Position numbers and translations under genes: made by a program. The notes under the pieces were generated by a model. It saw nothing but the letters and a program-made list of their open reading frames with translations. It ran no database searches and was not told the origin of the DNA. From Nitrosovibrio sp. Nv17 (GTDB lineage Bacteria > Pseudomonadota > Gammaproteobacteria > Burkholderiales > Nitrosomonadaceae): DNA of 42,589 bases. Below are positions 1 through 9,300 of the stretch, piece after piece (the first letter of the stretch is position 1; every line of letters begins with the position of its first letter). The stretch is from positions 1 to 42,589 of the forward strand of contig NZ_FPIQ01000009.1 in NCBI RefSeq assembly GCF_900119085.1. The letters run 5' to 3'.

Positions 1-264
1 AAGTCGGGAACCAGCGTGGACAAGCGCGCCTGCATCTCCAAAGCCGGCAACTGCCATATCCGCCGTGCCCTCTATCTGCCAGCTCTGTCCGCCAAGAAAC
101 ATGATCCATACGTGAAGGGCTTCTTCGAGCATCTGATCTGCAACGGCAAGACTCCTTTGCAAGGAGTATGCGCTGTCATGCGTAAATTGCTGCATGCCAT
201 CCACGGCATGCTCACTCATGACCAGCCCTTCGATAATCAACGCTTCTATGCCCTTCCCGCATGA
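1..264 (+). CDS. IS110-family transposase, C-terminal part (cut by window edge)
   Basis: The frame is open from the first base and ends at a TGA at 262-264. The visible residues (SGTSVDKRACISKAGNCHIR, then RRALYLPALSA and the tail PFDNQRFYA) match the C-terminal transposase domain of IS110/IS116/IS902 elements, where a helix-rich segment follows the serine-type catalytic motif. The N-terminal DEDD RuvC-like domain lies outside the window, so completeness cannot be judged. A short perfect inverted repeat (ACTCTG-AA-CAGAGT, 287-300) lies just after the stop; it could be a weak terminator or part of the element end. Interspersed repeats follow directly. Confident on family, unsure whether the element is intact. 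Confidence 0.85.
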   Translation, partial: KSGTSVDKRACISKAGNCHIRRALYLPALSAKKHDPYVKGFFEHLICNGKTPLQGVCAVMRKLLHAIHGMLTHDQPFDNQRFYALPA

Positions 265-322
265 GCAAAAACATGAATTAGTGTTGACTCTGAACAGAGT
301 ATCTACGGATGCTTTTGGGGAG

Positions 323-469
323 TGAAGTGAAATTGTAGGGTGGGTGAAGCGGAGCGCAACCCACCGAATTCATGGAACCGATGGGTCAAGGTGGTTCATC
401 CCGATGATGGGTTGCTACGGGGACTTTTCATAGGTTTTGATGGGTTGCGCTGCGCTCCACCCATCCTAC
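323..469. repeat. Composite interspersed repeat, copy A (~147 bp)
   Basis: The stretch begins TGAAGTGAAATTGTAGGG, contains a palindromic GGGTGGGTGAAGC/GCAACCCACC arm, then a spacer with GATGGGT twice, and ends in a second palindromic arm (GATGGGTTGCGCTGC ... CCCATCCTAC). Nearly the same 146-bp sequence occurs at 33554-33699 and its right two thirds at 1279-1368. It therefore behaves as one mobile or amplified unit, not as independent short palindromes. It fills most of the gene-free stretch 265-604. Confidence 0.8.
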
Positions 470-570
470 GGATGCTGAAGGTGGGGCGAACCACCTTGTG
501 GCGGGCGGGAATCAGGTAGATTCTCCGCATGGCTTACCGCTGATCGAATCTTGCCTGTGTCAGGGAAGGT

Positions 571-597
571 GATGGGTTGCGCTGCGCTCTACCCATC
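571..597. repeat. Short palindromic repeat, single arm
   Basis: GATGGGTTGCGCTGCGCTC followed by TACCCATC is one copy of the palindrome core that recurs throughout the window. It lies just downstream of the DUF5615 toxin stop codon, in the 3' flank where such repeats often sit. Confidence 0.7.
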
Positions 598-604
598 TCG
601 GGGG

Positions 605-976
605 CTACGGGGGTTGTAACGGCAGCACGCGTAAGCGTGTGCGATTGGGTTCAATAGTAAGCAGCGCGCCGTCCTCTAACTCGGTTGCCATTTGCCGCAA
701 GGCAGCGATTACTTGCTTGGCGATCATGTCCGGACTGACATCCTCTGCGCGGATTTGCACGACACTGGGCTTCTCACCCTGGGTGGCGGCGAGGATGGCG
801 CCGAAATCCAGATCATGAGTGAGCACCACGTAGTCATGGGAATTGGCGTAGGCCATGATTTCCGAGTCCGCCGCATCGTTCGCGCCTAGGGTTGACCAGT
901 GTGCTACCTCAATGCCCGCATCGGCCAGCACACCGATCCAGCGCGGCGATAAATTCATATCGACGAGTAGCTTCAC
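605..976 (-). CDS. DUF5615 PIN-like toxin
   Basis: A 123-aa protein with the Mut7-C/PIN-like layout of DUF5615 toxins: an N-terminal KLLVDMNLSPRW motif carrying the first acidic residue, a central SEIMAYANSHDYVVLTHDLDF motif with two more Asp residues, and a short beta-rich C-terminus. These proteins are taken to be ribonuclease toxins of type II modules. The start is set at GTG 976 because it overlaps the stop of the upstream DUF433 gene (ATGTGA), the usual translational coupling of such pairs; the frame stays open further upstream but that would run through the antitoxin gene. RNase activity is known for the wider PIN-like group and inferred here. Confidence 0.85.
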   Translation of the reverse strand: MKLLVDMNLSPRWIGVLADAGIEVAHWSTLGANDAADSEIMAYANSHDYVVLTHDLDFGAILAATQGEKPSVVQIRAEDVSPDMIAKQVIAALRQMATELEDGALLTIEPNRTRLRVLPLQPP

Positions 977-1203
977 ATCGTAGCCAGCGTGACCTCTCGC
1001 TCTTCGGCCCGCCACGCGGCGTAGCGAAGCGCCTGCATAATATCCTCACGTTCGAGATAAGGATAATCAGCAAGAATTTCCTCGATGCTGTGTCCCGCAC
1101 CGATTTGCCCAACGATCATGCCGACCGTGACACGCATGCCACGGATGCAGGCCTTGCCGCCCATCACGCCGGGCAGCTGGGTAATTCGATTCAGTTGTCC
1201 CAT
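973..1203 (-). CDS. DUF433 antitoxin
   Basis: A 76-aa protein with the DUF433 signature RITQLPGVMGGKACIRGMRVTV near the start and the helical half SIEEILADYPYLEREDIMQALRYAAW. DUF433 proteins are small helix-turn-helix-like antitoxins usually paired with DUF5615 toxins, and that toxin follows with a 4-base overlap. Start ATG 1203 is preferred over ATG 1227 because AAGGAA lies about 10 bases before it and it matches the usual beginning of the family. Autoregulation of the pair is likely but no operator was recognised. Confidence 0.85.
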   Translation of the reverse strand: MGQLNRITQLPGVMGGKACIRGMRVTVGMIVGQIGAGHSIEEILADYPYLEREDIMQALRYAAWRAEEREVTLATM

Positions 1204-1278
1204 GCTCTGTTCCTTATCAAAACTCATTGCAATGGTAAGAGGTCGAGAATAGCATTTCAAGAGCTGCTTCCGAGAATC

Positions 1279-1368
1279 GATGGGTCGGGGTGGGTCATCC
1301 CTATGATGGGTTGTTACAGGGGCTTTCCACAGATTTTGATGGGTTGCGCTGCGCTCCACCCATCTTAC
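1279..1368. repeat. Composite interspersed repeat, partial copy
   Basis: This stretch matches the right two thirds of the composite repeat at 323-469: GATGGGT, then a GGTTCATC-like segment, GATGGGTTG, CAGGGGCTTT and the terminal palindrome GATGGGTTGCGCTGC ... CCCATCTTAC. It lies between the promoter side of the DUF433 gene and the 3' end of the GNAT remnant. Confidence 0.7.
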
Positions 1369-1376
1369 CCCTACTG

Positions 1377-1682
1377 CTATGCAAACAACCGTGCGACCTG
1401 CGTCATGAGCAGAAACAGCCTCAGTGGCGTTTGCTGGAACGGCACGAAGTCGAAATGTCGATAGAAACTTTCGGCCTGTTCATCCTTCGCTTCCACGATC
1501 ACCGCCATGGCGGCGATTTGCTGCGCCCCCTCCAAGCTGCGGCGCAGGGCGTCAGCAAGAAGAAATTCCCCGACACCCTGTCCACCGGCCGAACGATCCA
1601 CCGCCAGCCGTCCCAGCAGCGTCACCGGCGGTTGGCCGTAGCGAGGCAATCGTTTCATCAGGTCATGCGGGCCGAACCGCAA
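1377..1682 (-). pseudogene. GNAT acetyltransferase remnant (TacT-like), 5'-truncated
   Basis: About 101 residues remain of a GNAT-fold acetyltransferase: LMKRLPRYGQPPVTLLGRLAVDRSAGGQGVG carries the acetyl-CoA binding motif, followed by ADALRRSLE, VIVEAKDEQAESFYRHFDFVPF and a short tail. This order is typical of TacT/AtaT-type toxin acetyltransferases of about 160-170 aa, so roughly the first 60 residues are missing. No upstream start or DUF1778/RHH antitoxin is present; homology stops within a few bases of the stop codon of the giant gene (1687). The likeliest reading is a toxin gene cut when the giant-protein operon arrived or was rearranged. A frameless short protein starting at TTG 1682 cannot be excluded. 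Confidence 0.65.
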
Positions 1683-1686
1683 GCTT

Positions 1687-4600
1687 CTAGAGGTCGATGA
1701 CGCTTGCGTAGACCAGCCGTTCCTCGATCACGCGGCGCGAGTAGGTGGCGGCGCCGGCGCGCTCGGGAACGATGTGGTCGCTGTAGAAGCGCTCGAATTC
1801 CCGCAGCATCAGCCGGCGCGGGCGGCCGTCGCCCGCCGCGATCGTCACCGTCGTCTCCCAGAAGGGCGGGTCGAGCTGAAAGGGAGGGCGATCCCGGGCA
1901 TCGACGATCGGTCCGCGATCGACGGCCGGGTCGAGGGATACGTTCGGGCCGGCCCGCGTCTCGACGGTGCGCGCCACCGCCGAGGTGGTGCGCAGGTTCG
2001 GAAAAATCTCGAAACCCGGGGAGGTCGAGGCCGCGCCCCCCAGTACTTCGCTCCTGAGGATGGCCGTGTCCGACCAGCCGAGGTCGCTGTCGATGGACGG
2101 ATCCCGGGTTTGCAGCACCAGTTCGATGCGGTTGCGTCCGGTCTCGTGCACGCCCTGGGTGAAGGCGGCGTTCTGGAATTCGCTGTCCACGGGGAATTTC
2201 ATCGGGCCGAAGGCGGCGACCGGGCCGTGCAGCGCCGCCTTCACCACGTTGCCTTGCAGGGTGACGACCGAGCGCCGCCGCGGCAGCACCTGGGTGAATT
2301 CCGCCAGGACGACCTTGGAGATCCTGGCCGAGGGCAGCGCGTTCGGCTGGTAGCGGACGAGCGCGAGGCGCGCGAAGGGCATGTAGGCGGCGCCCGGATC
2401 GAGCTCGATGTCGCAGTACCACAGGCTGCGCGCGCCATCCCAATGGACGCGGTGGCCGACGATCTGCACGAAGGGATCCGCCTGTCCCGGCCGCTCCTGC
2501 AGGCGAAGCTGCTCGGAAGCCACCCGTGCGGGGAAGTCCGTGAGGCGCGTCAGCGTCTTGGGCAGCGGGCTGTCCCAGAAGGGGTCGGTGCCCCACTGCG
2601 TGACCAGCGGCTGGAAGGCGGGCGGGATGTCCGTGAAGCGGGCGCCGTCGCCGTAGAGGACGACCCCCAGGAGTTCGCCGTCGCCCGACGAGAACCAGGG
2701 GCGGTCGAGCCACACGCGCAGGCCATTGCCGTGGCGGGTGACGTCGTGTCCGGCCCGCGACTGCGACGGCTGCCAGCGGAAGGTGGGCACCACGTAGAGG
2801 ACGCGCGGATCCCTGGGCGGCGCGCTCGCATGGACGAGGGACTGCTGCTCCGTCCCCGATGCGCTCTGGAGCACGGGGGCGCCCGGGTCGTCCTCCGCCG
2901 GCAGCTGCATCGCAGGTCCGGTCGCGACGGGCCCCAGGCGCGTGACGGCGTCGGGGTCGGCGTAGACGGAGGGGGGCAGGTATTCGCGGAAGCGCGTGGT
3001 GGCGCGGGCGCGATAGCGGATGAGGCGGAAGCGCGTATCGCCCAGCGCATGCACGTCGCCGCGCGTGGCCTGCGGGTCGATGGTCTGGTCGTCCACGGCC
3101 TGCGAGAGGATGAATTCGTTCTCGTGATTCTCCGCGAGCTTGATCTCGCCGAGCTGTCCCCTGAAGGACACGCGCTCGGGCGCGGGCTTCGCCAGATCGT
3201 CGACCCACTCCTTCCACTCCGCCTCGATCTCGAACTTGCCGGTCGAAGGGCCGTGGAGCCGGACGGTGCGGCACAGCAGCCGGGTATCGTGCGAGCCGAT
3301 CTGGCGGTTAGGGGTGAGGAACAGGAGCTCGGGCTCGCACACCGGCGCCTGGGTGGCGTGGACCAGCGTCAGTTCCCGGAACGGGGTGATCGTCCAGTTG
3401 GCGCCGACGGCGGCGGACTTCCTGACGAAGTCCGCCTCGGCCGCGCTGCCGGTCCAGCGCGGGATGCCGAAGCTGGGCAGGAATTCGGGATGCACGAAGC
3501 TGGAATAGACCAGCCGCACGATCCGCCCCTTGGCCACGAACAGGGTGAGCGTGCGCGCCTGCTCGTTCCACTGGGGCGCGCCGCTGTCGGCGAAGGACTC
3601 GGCGCAGGGAAGCGATGCGATCTGGGCCGCGCGCTCTGCGAGCACCAGGCGGAAGCCGGCGCTGTCGGGCCAGCCGCCGCCGTGGCGGATGAGGATCGCC
3701 AGGCCCTGCCCCGGCAGCTGGCGGATGACGCAGGACGCTCCGAGATCGGCTTCGCCGGTGACGCCCGGGAGGGCGTGCCCGGGCACCGGCCGTATCGCCG
3801 TGCCGCCCGACGCGCCATCCGGCAGCCACGGAGTGGCGAGCGCCGCCTCGCGGTGGATGACGTACTGGCCGCCGGCCAGCCGGTCCCCCGTGGGGTTGCC
3901 CGCGTCGGGCAGCGCTGGGGGCAGCGTCTGCGTGGTTGCGATGCCGTCCAGCGCGCGCGGAGTCACCAGCTCTATCTCGGCTCCAGCGCCGCCCTCGTAG
4001 AGGGTGCCCGCCTCGCGCGCGCCGATCTCGTAGCCTTTCCTGATGTCTTCCCAGCTGCCGAAGAACGGGTCGAACAGGCCATGCGTCTCGCATTGCTGCT
4101 GCGACGCCTTTGGCGGGACGAAGTGGCGTTCGTTCACCGCGCCGTACTCGAAGTCCTGCGAGGCGGGCGCGGCGATGGCGCTCGCGATCGGTTCGGTCGC
4201 GAGGTAGCTCCCGGCGGAGGCGTCGAAATTGGAGCGGATCACCATGCGTTCCAGCGATTCGCCCTCCGAGACGCGCGCGCGATGCACCGCGACCGGCGGG
4301 TCGACCGGCTCGAAGCGCCAGTAGCCGACGGCGTCGCTCGCCTGCTCGAGCTTGCCGAGCGTGGGATCGTCGTGCGCCAGGCTGTTGCCGGCGACGTCGA
4401 CGACGCGGGCGCGGAAGCGATAGAGCTGCCCGTAGCGCAGCCGGGGCAGGGTGCCCTTGCGGGCCTTGAAGCTGGCCTTCACCCCGTTGCCGGCGTCGGC
4501 GACCTCGTCCACCTGCGCCGGAACCTCCGACTGGAGCTGGCTGTCGGCGGCCTGCTCCGCCTTGAGCGCCAGGCCGGCGCGCGGCGTGCACAGGCTCCAG

Positions 4601-6333
4601 CCGGTCCAGCGGAACAGCGATTCGTGCAGGTAGTGATCGTCCGGGTTCGAGCCTGCGTCCGTGCCGGACGTGGCCGAGGCGCCGGACACGTGGCCCTCGT
4701 CGGGAGGAAGGTCGATCGGGGCGCCCGACCTGGCGAGACTGTAGTCGCCGACGCGGGCGCACAGCGAGCGCCAGTCGCCCGGCGCCGTCTCGTCCGGCAC
4801 CGCGGCGACGTCCACGCGATAGCCACGATGGACGTCTTCCGCGAACAGCGTCACGTCGTTCCCGCCGCCGCCCTCGACGGCCTGGTTCTTGAGCGCGGCC
4901 GCGGCAGCCGCCTGCGCGACCTCGCCGGCGCGGCCATGGCGTGCGATGCCGAGCCCGCCGCTGCGCAGCGCCGCTACCGCCTGGCGGTCGCCGGTGGTGT
5001 AGGTGACCTCGCCGTGCTTCTGGCGCAGGCTGAGATGCTTGCTCACGAGATTCTGCGCGGTGAGGGTGAAGTTGACGGTCTTGAGTGCCGCGCCGTCGGG
5101 GTCGACCTGGTAGACGTCGAACAGGCCGCGGCTCTTGCCCCAGCTGTCGTTGCTGCGCTCCAGCCGCAGCAGGCCGCGCGCCTGGTCGTTGCCCCTTGGC
5201 CGGGCGACGAAGCGCTCCTTGTCCGCGTGCCAGGCGGTATGGGGCGTCACGTCGCTGGCCGGGTCGTGGCCGCCGGACCAGCCGATCGCCAGCCGCAGCC
5301 GCCCCTGCGCAGTGCCGTTGCCGCTGGCGATGCGCGCGTCGAGCGGCGCGTCGTCCTCGAGCGCGAAGTCGAGCACGAGGCCGAGCCGGCGCAGGAGTCC
5401 GGGGTAGCCGCCGAACGAGGCGACGATGCGATGGAAGTCGTACGCCGGGGCTTGCGGCGGCAGCGCGAGATTCTGGTAGTCCGGGCGGCGCAGGCGGCGC
5501 TCGGCGTCGGTCGGCGGCCGGCGCCGGTAGAAGCGGTCGGCCTGGTAGAAGGCGTACTCGTCCGGCCCGCTGAACAGCTCCATCAAGGCGGCGTCCGGCT
5601 CGGGCAGCAGCGGCGTGCCCGGCCCGCCCGGGCGGGGATTGTACCAGTCGGAACGCAGGGTGCGCCGGGTGCGCTGCCCCGTGGCCGGCGGGGGGCCTTC
5701 CTCCTTCGCGCCGGGGCCGGGGACGGGCATCGAATAGATTCCCCGGGGCTGGAACACCGAGCCGTTCAGGCGCTTCTCGACGTCTTCGCCGAAGAAGCGG
5801 GAGAAGCCGGGCAGGGCCACCTCGACCTGGCCGTGCCCGAAGTTGATCGCCTGCGTGCGCGTGCCGAGATCGGTCAGCATGCCCTTGAGATCTGGATGGG
5901 CCTCGCGCCAGGGCAGCAGCGTGGGATGGTTCGACGCCGACTGCACGGCGAGCCGGCCGTAGTGCCGGCGCAGGAAGCCCAGCACGCTGCGCACCGGGAA
6001 GGAGCGCAGGTTGACCTGGCTCATGTCCTTGAACTCGAAGCCCGCCACCGGCGTGGCGTCGTCGAAGAGCTGCCGCCACAGGTCGCCGTCGGGCTCGGTG
6101 AGTGCGACGAGGCCGACTTCGTCCGCGCCGATGCGGACGCTGAATCTGGCGCCGGCGAGCGTGCCCGGCCAGTCCAGGAATTCGGGAAACGCCGCGAGGC
6201 GCTGCTCGGCCGCCGTCTGCGGGGTGAGCCGCGGCGACACCACCGCGCTCAGGCGCCAGCGGCCCCGGCCGATGCCGTCCGCCGGCGCGCGCCCGTAGGG
6301 CAGGAGGGTCCAGAGGAGCTGCGTTTTGGCCAT
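1687..6333 (-). CDS. Giant protein of unknown function (1548 aa), second gene of operon
   Basis: I do not recognise a named family. The protein starts MAKTQLLWTLLPYGRAP with no signal peptide or membrane segment, so it is probably cytosolic or released by a non-Sec route. Much of it reads as beta-strand rich, with segments such as EDVHRGYRVDV (about residue 500), LFRWTGWSLCTPRAGLALK (about 590) and LYRFRARVVDVAGNS (about 645) that look like Ig or jelly-roll type modules; Pro/Gly-rich linkers lie near residues 210-250. Start ATG 6333 has GGAG a few bases upstream and lies 14 bases after the stop of the first giant gene, so the two are co-transcribed and probably act together. Strong GC-rich codon bias leaves several long spurious antisense frames across it. 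Confidence 0.85.
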   Translation of the reverse strand: MAKTQLLWTLLPYGRAPADGIGRGRWRLSAVVSPRLTPQTAAEQRLAAFPEFLDWPGTLAGARFSVRIGADEVGLVALTEPDGDLWRQLFDDATPVAGFEFKDMSQVNLRSFPVRSVLGFLRRHYGRLAVQSASNHPTLLPWREAHPDLKGMLTDLGTRTQAINFGHGQVEVALPGFSRFFGEDVEKRLNGSVFQPRGIYSMPVPGPGAKEEGPPPATGQRTRRTLRSDWYNPRPGGPGTPLLPEPDAALMELFSGPDEYAFYQADRFYRRRPPTDAERRLRRPDYQNLALPPQAPAYDFHRIVASFGGYPGLLRRLGLVLDFALEDDAPLDARIASGNGTAQGRLRLAIGWSGGHDPASDVTPHTAWHADKERFVARPRGNDQARGLLRLERSNDSWGKSRGLFDVYQVDPDGAALKTVNFTLTAQNLVSKHLSLRQKHGEVTYTTGDRQAVAALRSGGLGIARHGRAGEVAQAAAAAALKNQAVEGGGGNDVTLFAEDVHRGYRVDVAAVPDETAPGDWRSLCARVGDYSLARSGAPIDLPPDEGHVSGASATSGTDAGSNPDDHYLHESLFRWTGWSLCTPRAGLALKAEQAADSQLQSEVPAQVDEVADAGNGVKASFKARKGTLPRLRYGQLYRFRARVVDVAGNSLAHDDPTLGKLEQASDAVGYWRFEPVDPPVAVHRARVSEGESLERMVIRSNFDASAGSYLATEPIASAIAAPASQDFEYGAVNERHFVPPKASQQQCETHGLFDPFFGSWEDIRKGYEIGAREAGTLYEGGAGAEIELVTPRALDGIATTQTLPPALPDAGNPTGDRLAGGQYVIHREAALATPWLPDGASGGTAIRPVPGHALPGVTGEADLGASCVIRQLPGQGLAILIRHGGGWPDSAGFRLVLAERAAQIASLPCAESFADSGAPQWNEQARTLTLFVAKGRIVRLVYSSFVHPEFLPSFGIPRWTGSAAEADFVRKSAAVGANWTITPFRELTLVHATQAPVCEPELLFLTPNRQIGSHDTRLLCRTVRLHGPSTGKFEIEAEWKEWVDDLAKPAPERVSFRGQLGEIKLAENHENEFILSQAVDDQTIDPQATRGDVHALGDTRFRLIRYRARATTRFREYLPPSVYADPDAVTRLGPVATGPAMQLPAEDDPGAPVLQSASGTEQQSLVHASAPPRDPRVLYVVPTFRWQPSQSRAGHDVTRHGNGLRVWLDRPWFSSGDGELLGVVLYGDGARFTDIPPAFQPLVTQWGTDPFWDSPLPKTLTRLTDFPARVASEQLRLQERPGQADPFVQIVGHRVHWDGARSLWYCDIELDPGAAYMPFARLALVRYQPNALPSARISKVVLAEFTQVLPRRRSVVTLQGNVVKAALHGPVAAFGPMKFPVDSEFQNAAFTQGVHETGRNRIELVLQTRDPSIDSDLGWSDTAILRSEVLGGAASTSPGFEIFPNLRTTSAVARTVETRAGPNVSLDPAVDRGPIVDARDRPPFQLDPPFWETTVTIAAGDGRPRRLMLREFERFYSDHIVPERAGAATYSRRVIEERLVYASVIDL

Positions 6334-6347
6334 GGATTCTCCGGCGG

Positions 6348-9300
6348 TCAGGCAAAGGCTTCGATGTGATCGCGCCACGCGTATTCGGTGGCTGCGCCGA
6401 TCTGGGCGAGCTCGTCGGCCAGCGGGAGCGTGGCGTCGAGACCGAGCATCTGGCGCAGCGTCGGATCGCCGTTCGCGCCGGAGAACTTGCGCTCGCAGGT
6501 GATGGTGACGCTGCCCGAAAAGATGAAGAGCGAGATCTCGATCGTGAGCTCGGCCTTGCCCACGCACTTGCCCGACTGGAATTCGTATCGGAGCTCCAGG
6601 TAGAGTTCGAGCGAGGCGGTGATGATGCCCAGCACGTTCACGTGGCCGCCGAGCCGGAAATAGCCGGTCAGCGAGGCGGCATCCTGCTCCATGCGGAAGT
6701 AGATGCCGGCCATCACGTGCACGCCGCCGGAGGCCACGCCGAAGTCGATCGAGATGCCGGCGCCGAACTCGAACGCGGCCTCGAGTATCTGCACGCCGTG
6801 CGGATCGATGGTGACGCCGAAGAAACCGCCGCCGCCGAAGATCCAGACGGTGAGGAGGAACGGCTGCTCGCGCCGGCAGAAGTTGAAGCGCACGCTGAGC
6901 GGCTGGCCGATGAAGGGCACGGTGAATCCCGCGCCGAGGCTGAGGTTCGAGAGATTGAGCACCCCCACCGTGATGGAGGGGAGCGCGATGTCGAAGCCGG
7001 CGTCGATGCCCTGCGGCGTGATGTCCAGGTAGGGCGGGTCGGAGAAGCCGTCGAGCGGGATCAGGTCGCGCAGCGTCTCGACGAAGCTCAGCGGCCCGAC
7101 GAACTTAATGTCGGACAGCAGGACGTCGACGTTCATCTTGGCCGCGCTGTCGATCGAGAACTCGATCTTCTCGAAGTTGAGCTCGAGGAAGCTGGCCGGC
7201 GCGATCAGCACCAGGTCGAAGTGCTTGAGGCCGCACACGACGCCGATCTTCGGCCCTTCCGAGCCGTTCTTCTTCACCTTGGCCTCGACCGCGACGATCA
7301 GGCCCTTCTTGTCGTGGGCGCGGAAGATCGGATCCTCGCTGTGGGAGACGCCGGGCAGCCACCAGCTGTCGATCTTCGGATTCCAGTCGAAGCGGATGGT
7401 CAGCTCGTCGCCCGTCAGTCCTTCGATCAGCTGCAGGAGGTCGCCCACGCCGCCCAGCAGCTCCTCGACCAGGGTGAGCGCGTCGAGGATCGCCTTCCTG
7501 GGGGCGCCGTCGAGCAGATTGAATCCGCCCAGCGCCGTCCGGAAAGTGCCGATCTCGCCGGCGAGCACGGTCACCTTCGCCTCCAGCGCGCCGGGATCGC
7601 CGAGCAGGTTCGACAGCGTCTGCGGATTGCCGACGATGCCGTCCAGCGCATCCCACAACGCCTTGCCCGCGGTGATGAGCGCCTGGAGCTTCTCGAGATC
7701 GGCCAGGAACGCGTCGAGCCTGGCCGCGGCGTTCAGCACGCCCTGGCGCAGGCCGGCGGGCAGGGAGACGCCGCCGGGCGACGCGTTGGCCGCCGCCTTG
7801 ACATCGGCGACGCGCGCGCGCGCCTGGGCGATGCTCGCGGGAAGCGAGGCCAGCTCCGGTGCGGCGACCGCACTGTCCAGCGTCAGGGTGGCCAGCTGGG
7901 CAACGCGGGATGCGAGGTCGTCCAGGGCCTGCACGAGCGCGTCGATCGCGGCGCGCACGGGTTGAACCTGCGCAGCGGCGCAGGCCTGGCTCTGGTCGAC
8001 CAGATCCGCCAGCGTCGCCTTGAAGGCAGCCACGGCGGCGTCGGCGATGCTGCCCGGCTGGGAGGCGAGATCCGTGACGAAACCGTAGAGGCGCACCAGG
8101 TCGTTCACGAAGCTTTCCACCTTGGTGCTCGTCTCGCTGGCGAACTTCGGTACCTTTTCCGGCTCGGTGGTCAGGTTCGCGACCGCCTCGATGATGTCTC
8201 CCAGCGGAATGCAGCCGAAGAGCAGCGGCAGCGGCAGGTCGGAGATGGAGGTCGGGAATCCCGCGCCCTTCGGCATTTCCCCCTTGATGAACTTGGCGGG
8301 ATCGCTCATGACGGGCCCGGCGAGGCGGGAAAGCGCGGCGGGCTTGAGATTGGGCTGCATGAAGCCGCCCGAGCGGTCGCCCTGTTCCGAGAAATCGAGG
8401 TTGGGGCCGGAGCCCGGCTTCACGTCGAGGAACACTTCTCCCCGGTTGCCGGTCGCGCCGGGATCGAAGCCGACGCGCAGGAACTCGGCGTTGTAGGTGA
8501 GCACGGTCGATTGCTGGCGTCCCGAGAGGTGCGCGATCGGGCCGATGCGCGCAGCCGTCTCGACCATCCTGGGCACCCAGAGCGGCCGGTTGAGCTGGTC
8601 GCTCACGTTGCGCAGGCTCTGGTTGCCGGGCTCCGCTACCCCGCCGAAGCGCATGGTCTCCACCTGGACCGTGGTGTCGCCCGACTTGAGGCTGGCCGCG
8701 AGCGCGACGCGCTGCATGTCGAGCGGGGCGGAATGATAGGCGGGGCCCTTGGCGTCGTAGGCCTGCACGGCGAGGACGGCGTTGCTCTCGGCCGTCGCGA
8801 AATCGGGCTTCAGCTTGCCGCTGGCGTTGTCGAAGTAGCGGGGGCAGGCGCGGGTATTGTCGATGAAGATCATCGGCAGGTCGAACACCACGCGCCGCCC
8901 GTCCAGATCGGTCGCCGCGCACTGGAACCGGAACGGCTGCCCGCCGACGTGCGGCCAGAACATGAGCTGGCCGAGAATCGAGGAGGGAGCGGTGGCCGGA
9001 TCGTCCAGATCGGGCGTCGTCTCCGTCAGGATGCGCACACGCGAGAACGGGAACTGCCAGGCGAAGACGACCGCACCGTTCCCGGCGTCGAGAAAGGCCG
9101 CATCGTCGTAGGTGCGCTCCTTTTCCCGGATCACGATGAAGAGCCGCTGCCGCAGATAGGCCGCATTTCCCGGTTCCTGCTCGGCCGTCGCGCGGCCGTT
9201 GTGGAATTTGCGCTCGCTGACCTTCACCAGCGACACGCGATGCCCGAACGGGAAGAGGAAACCGCGATAGACGACGCGGACGTAGTGGTCGCGCCCCATC

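Noticed and set aside
3308-6355. Second long minus-strand frame inside the 1548-aa gene
   Set aside because: It is out of frame with the well-supported gene, very Arg-rich and lacks any recognisable domain.
1774-6369. Very long plus-strand open frame (over 1500 codons) antisense to the 1548-aa gene
   Set aside because: It mirrors the codon pattern of the minus-strand gene, has an Arg/Ala/Gly/Val-rich translation without family signals and no ribosome binding site; a GC-bias shadow.
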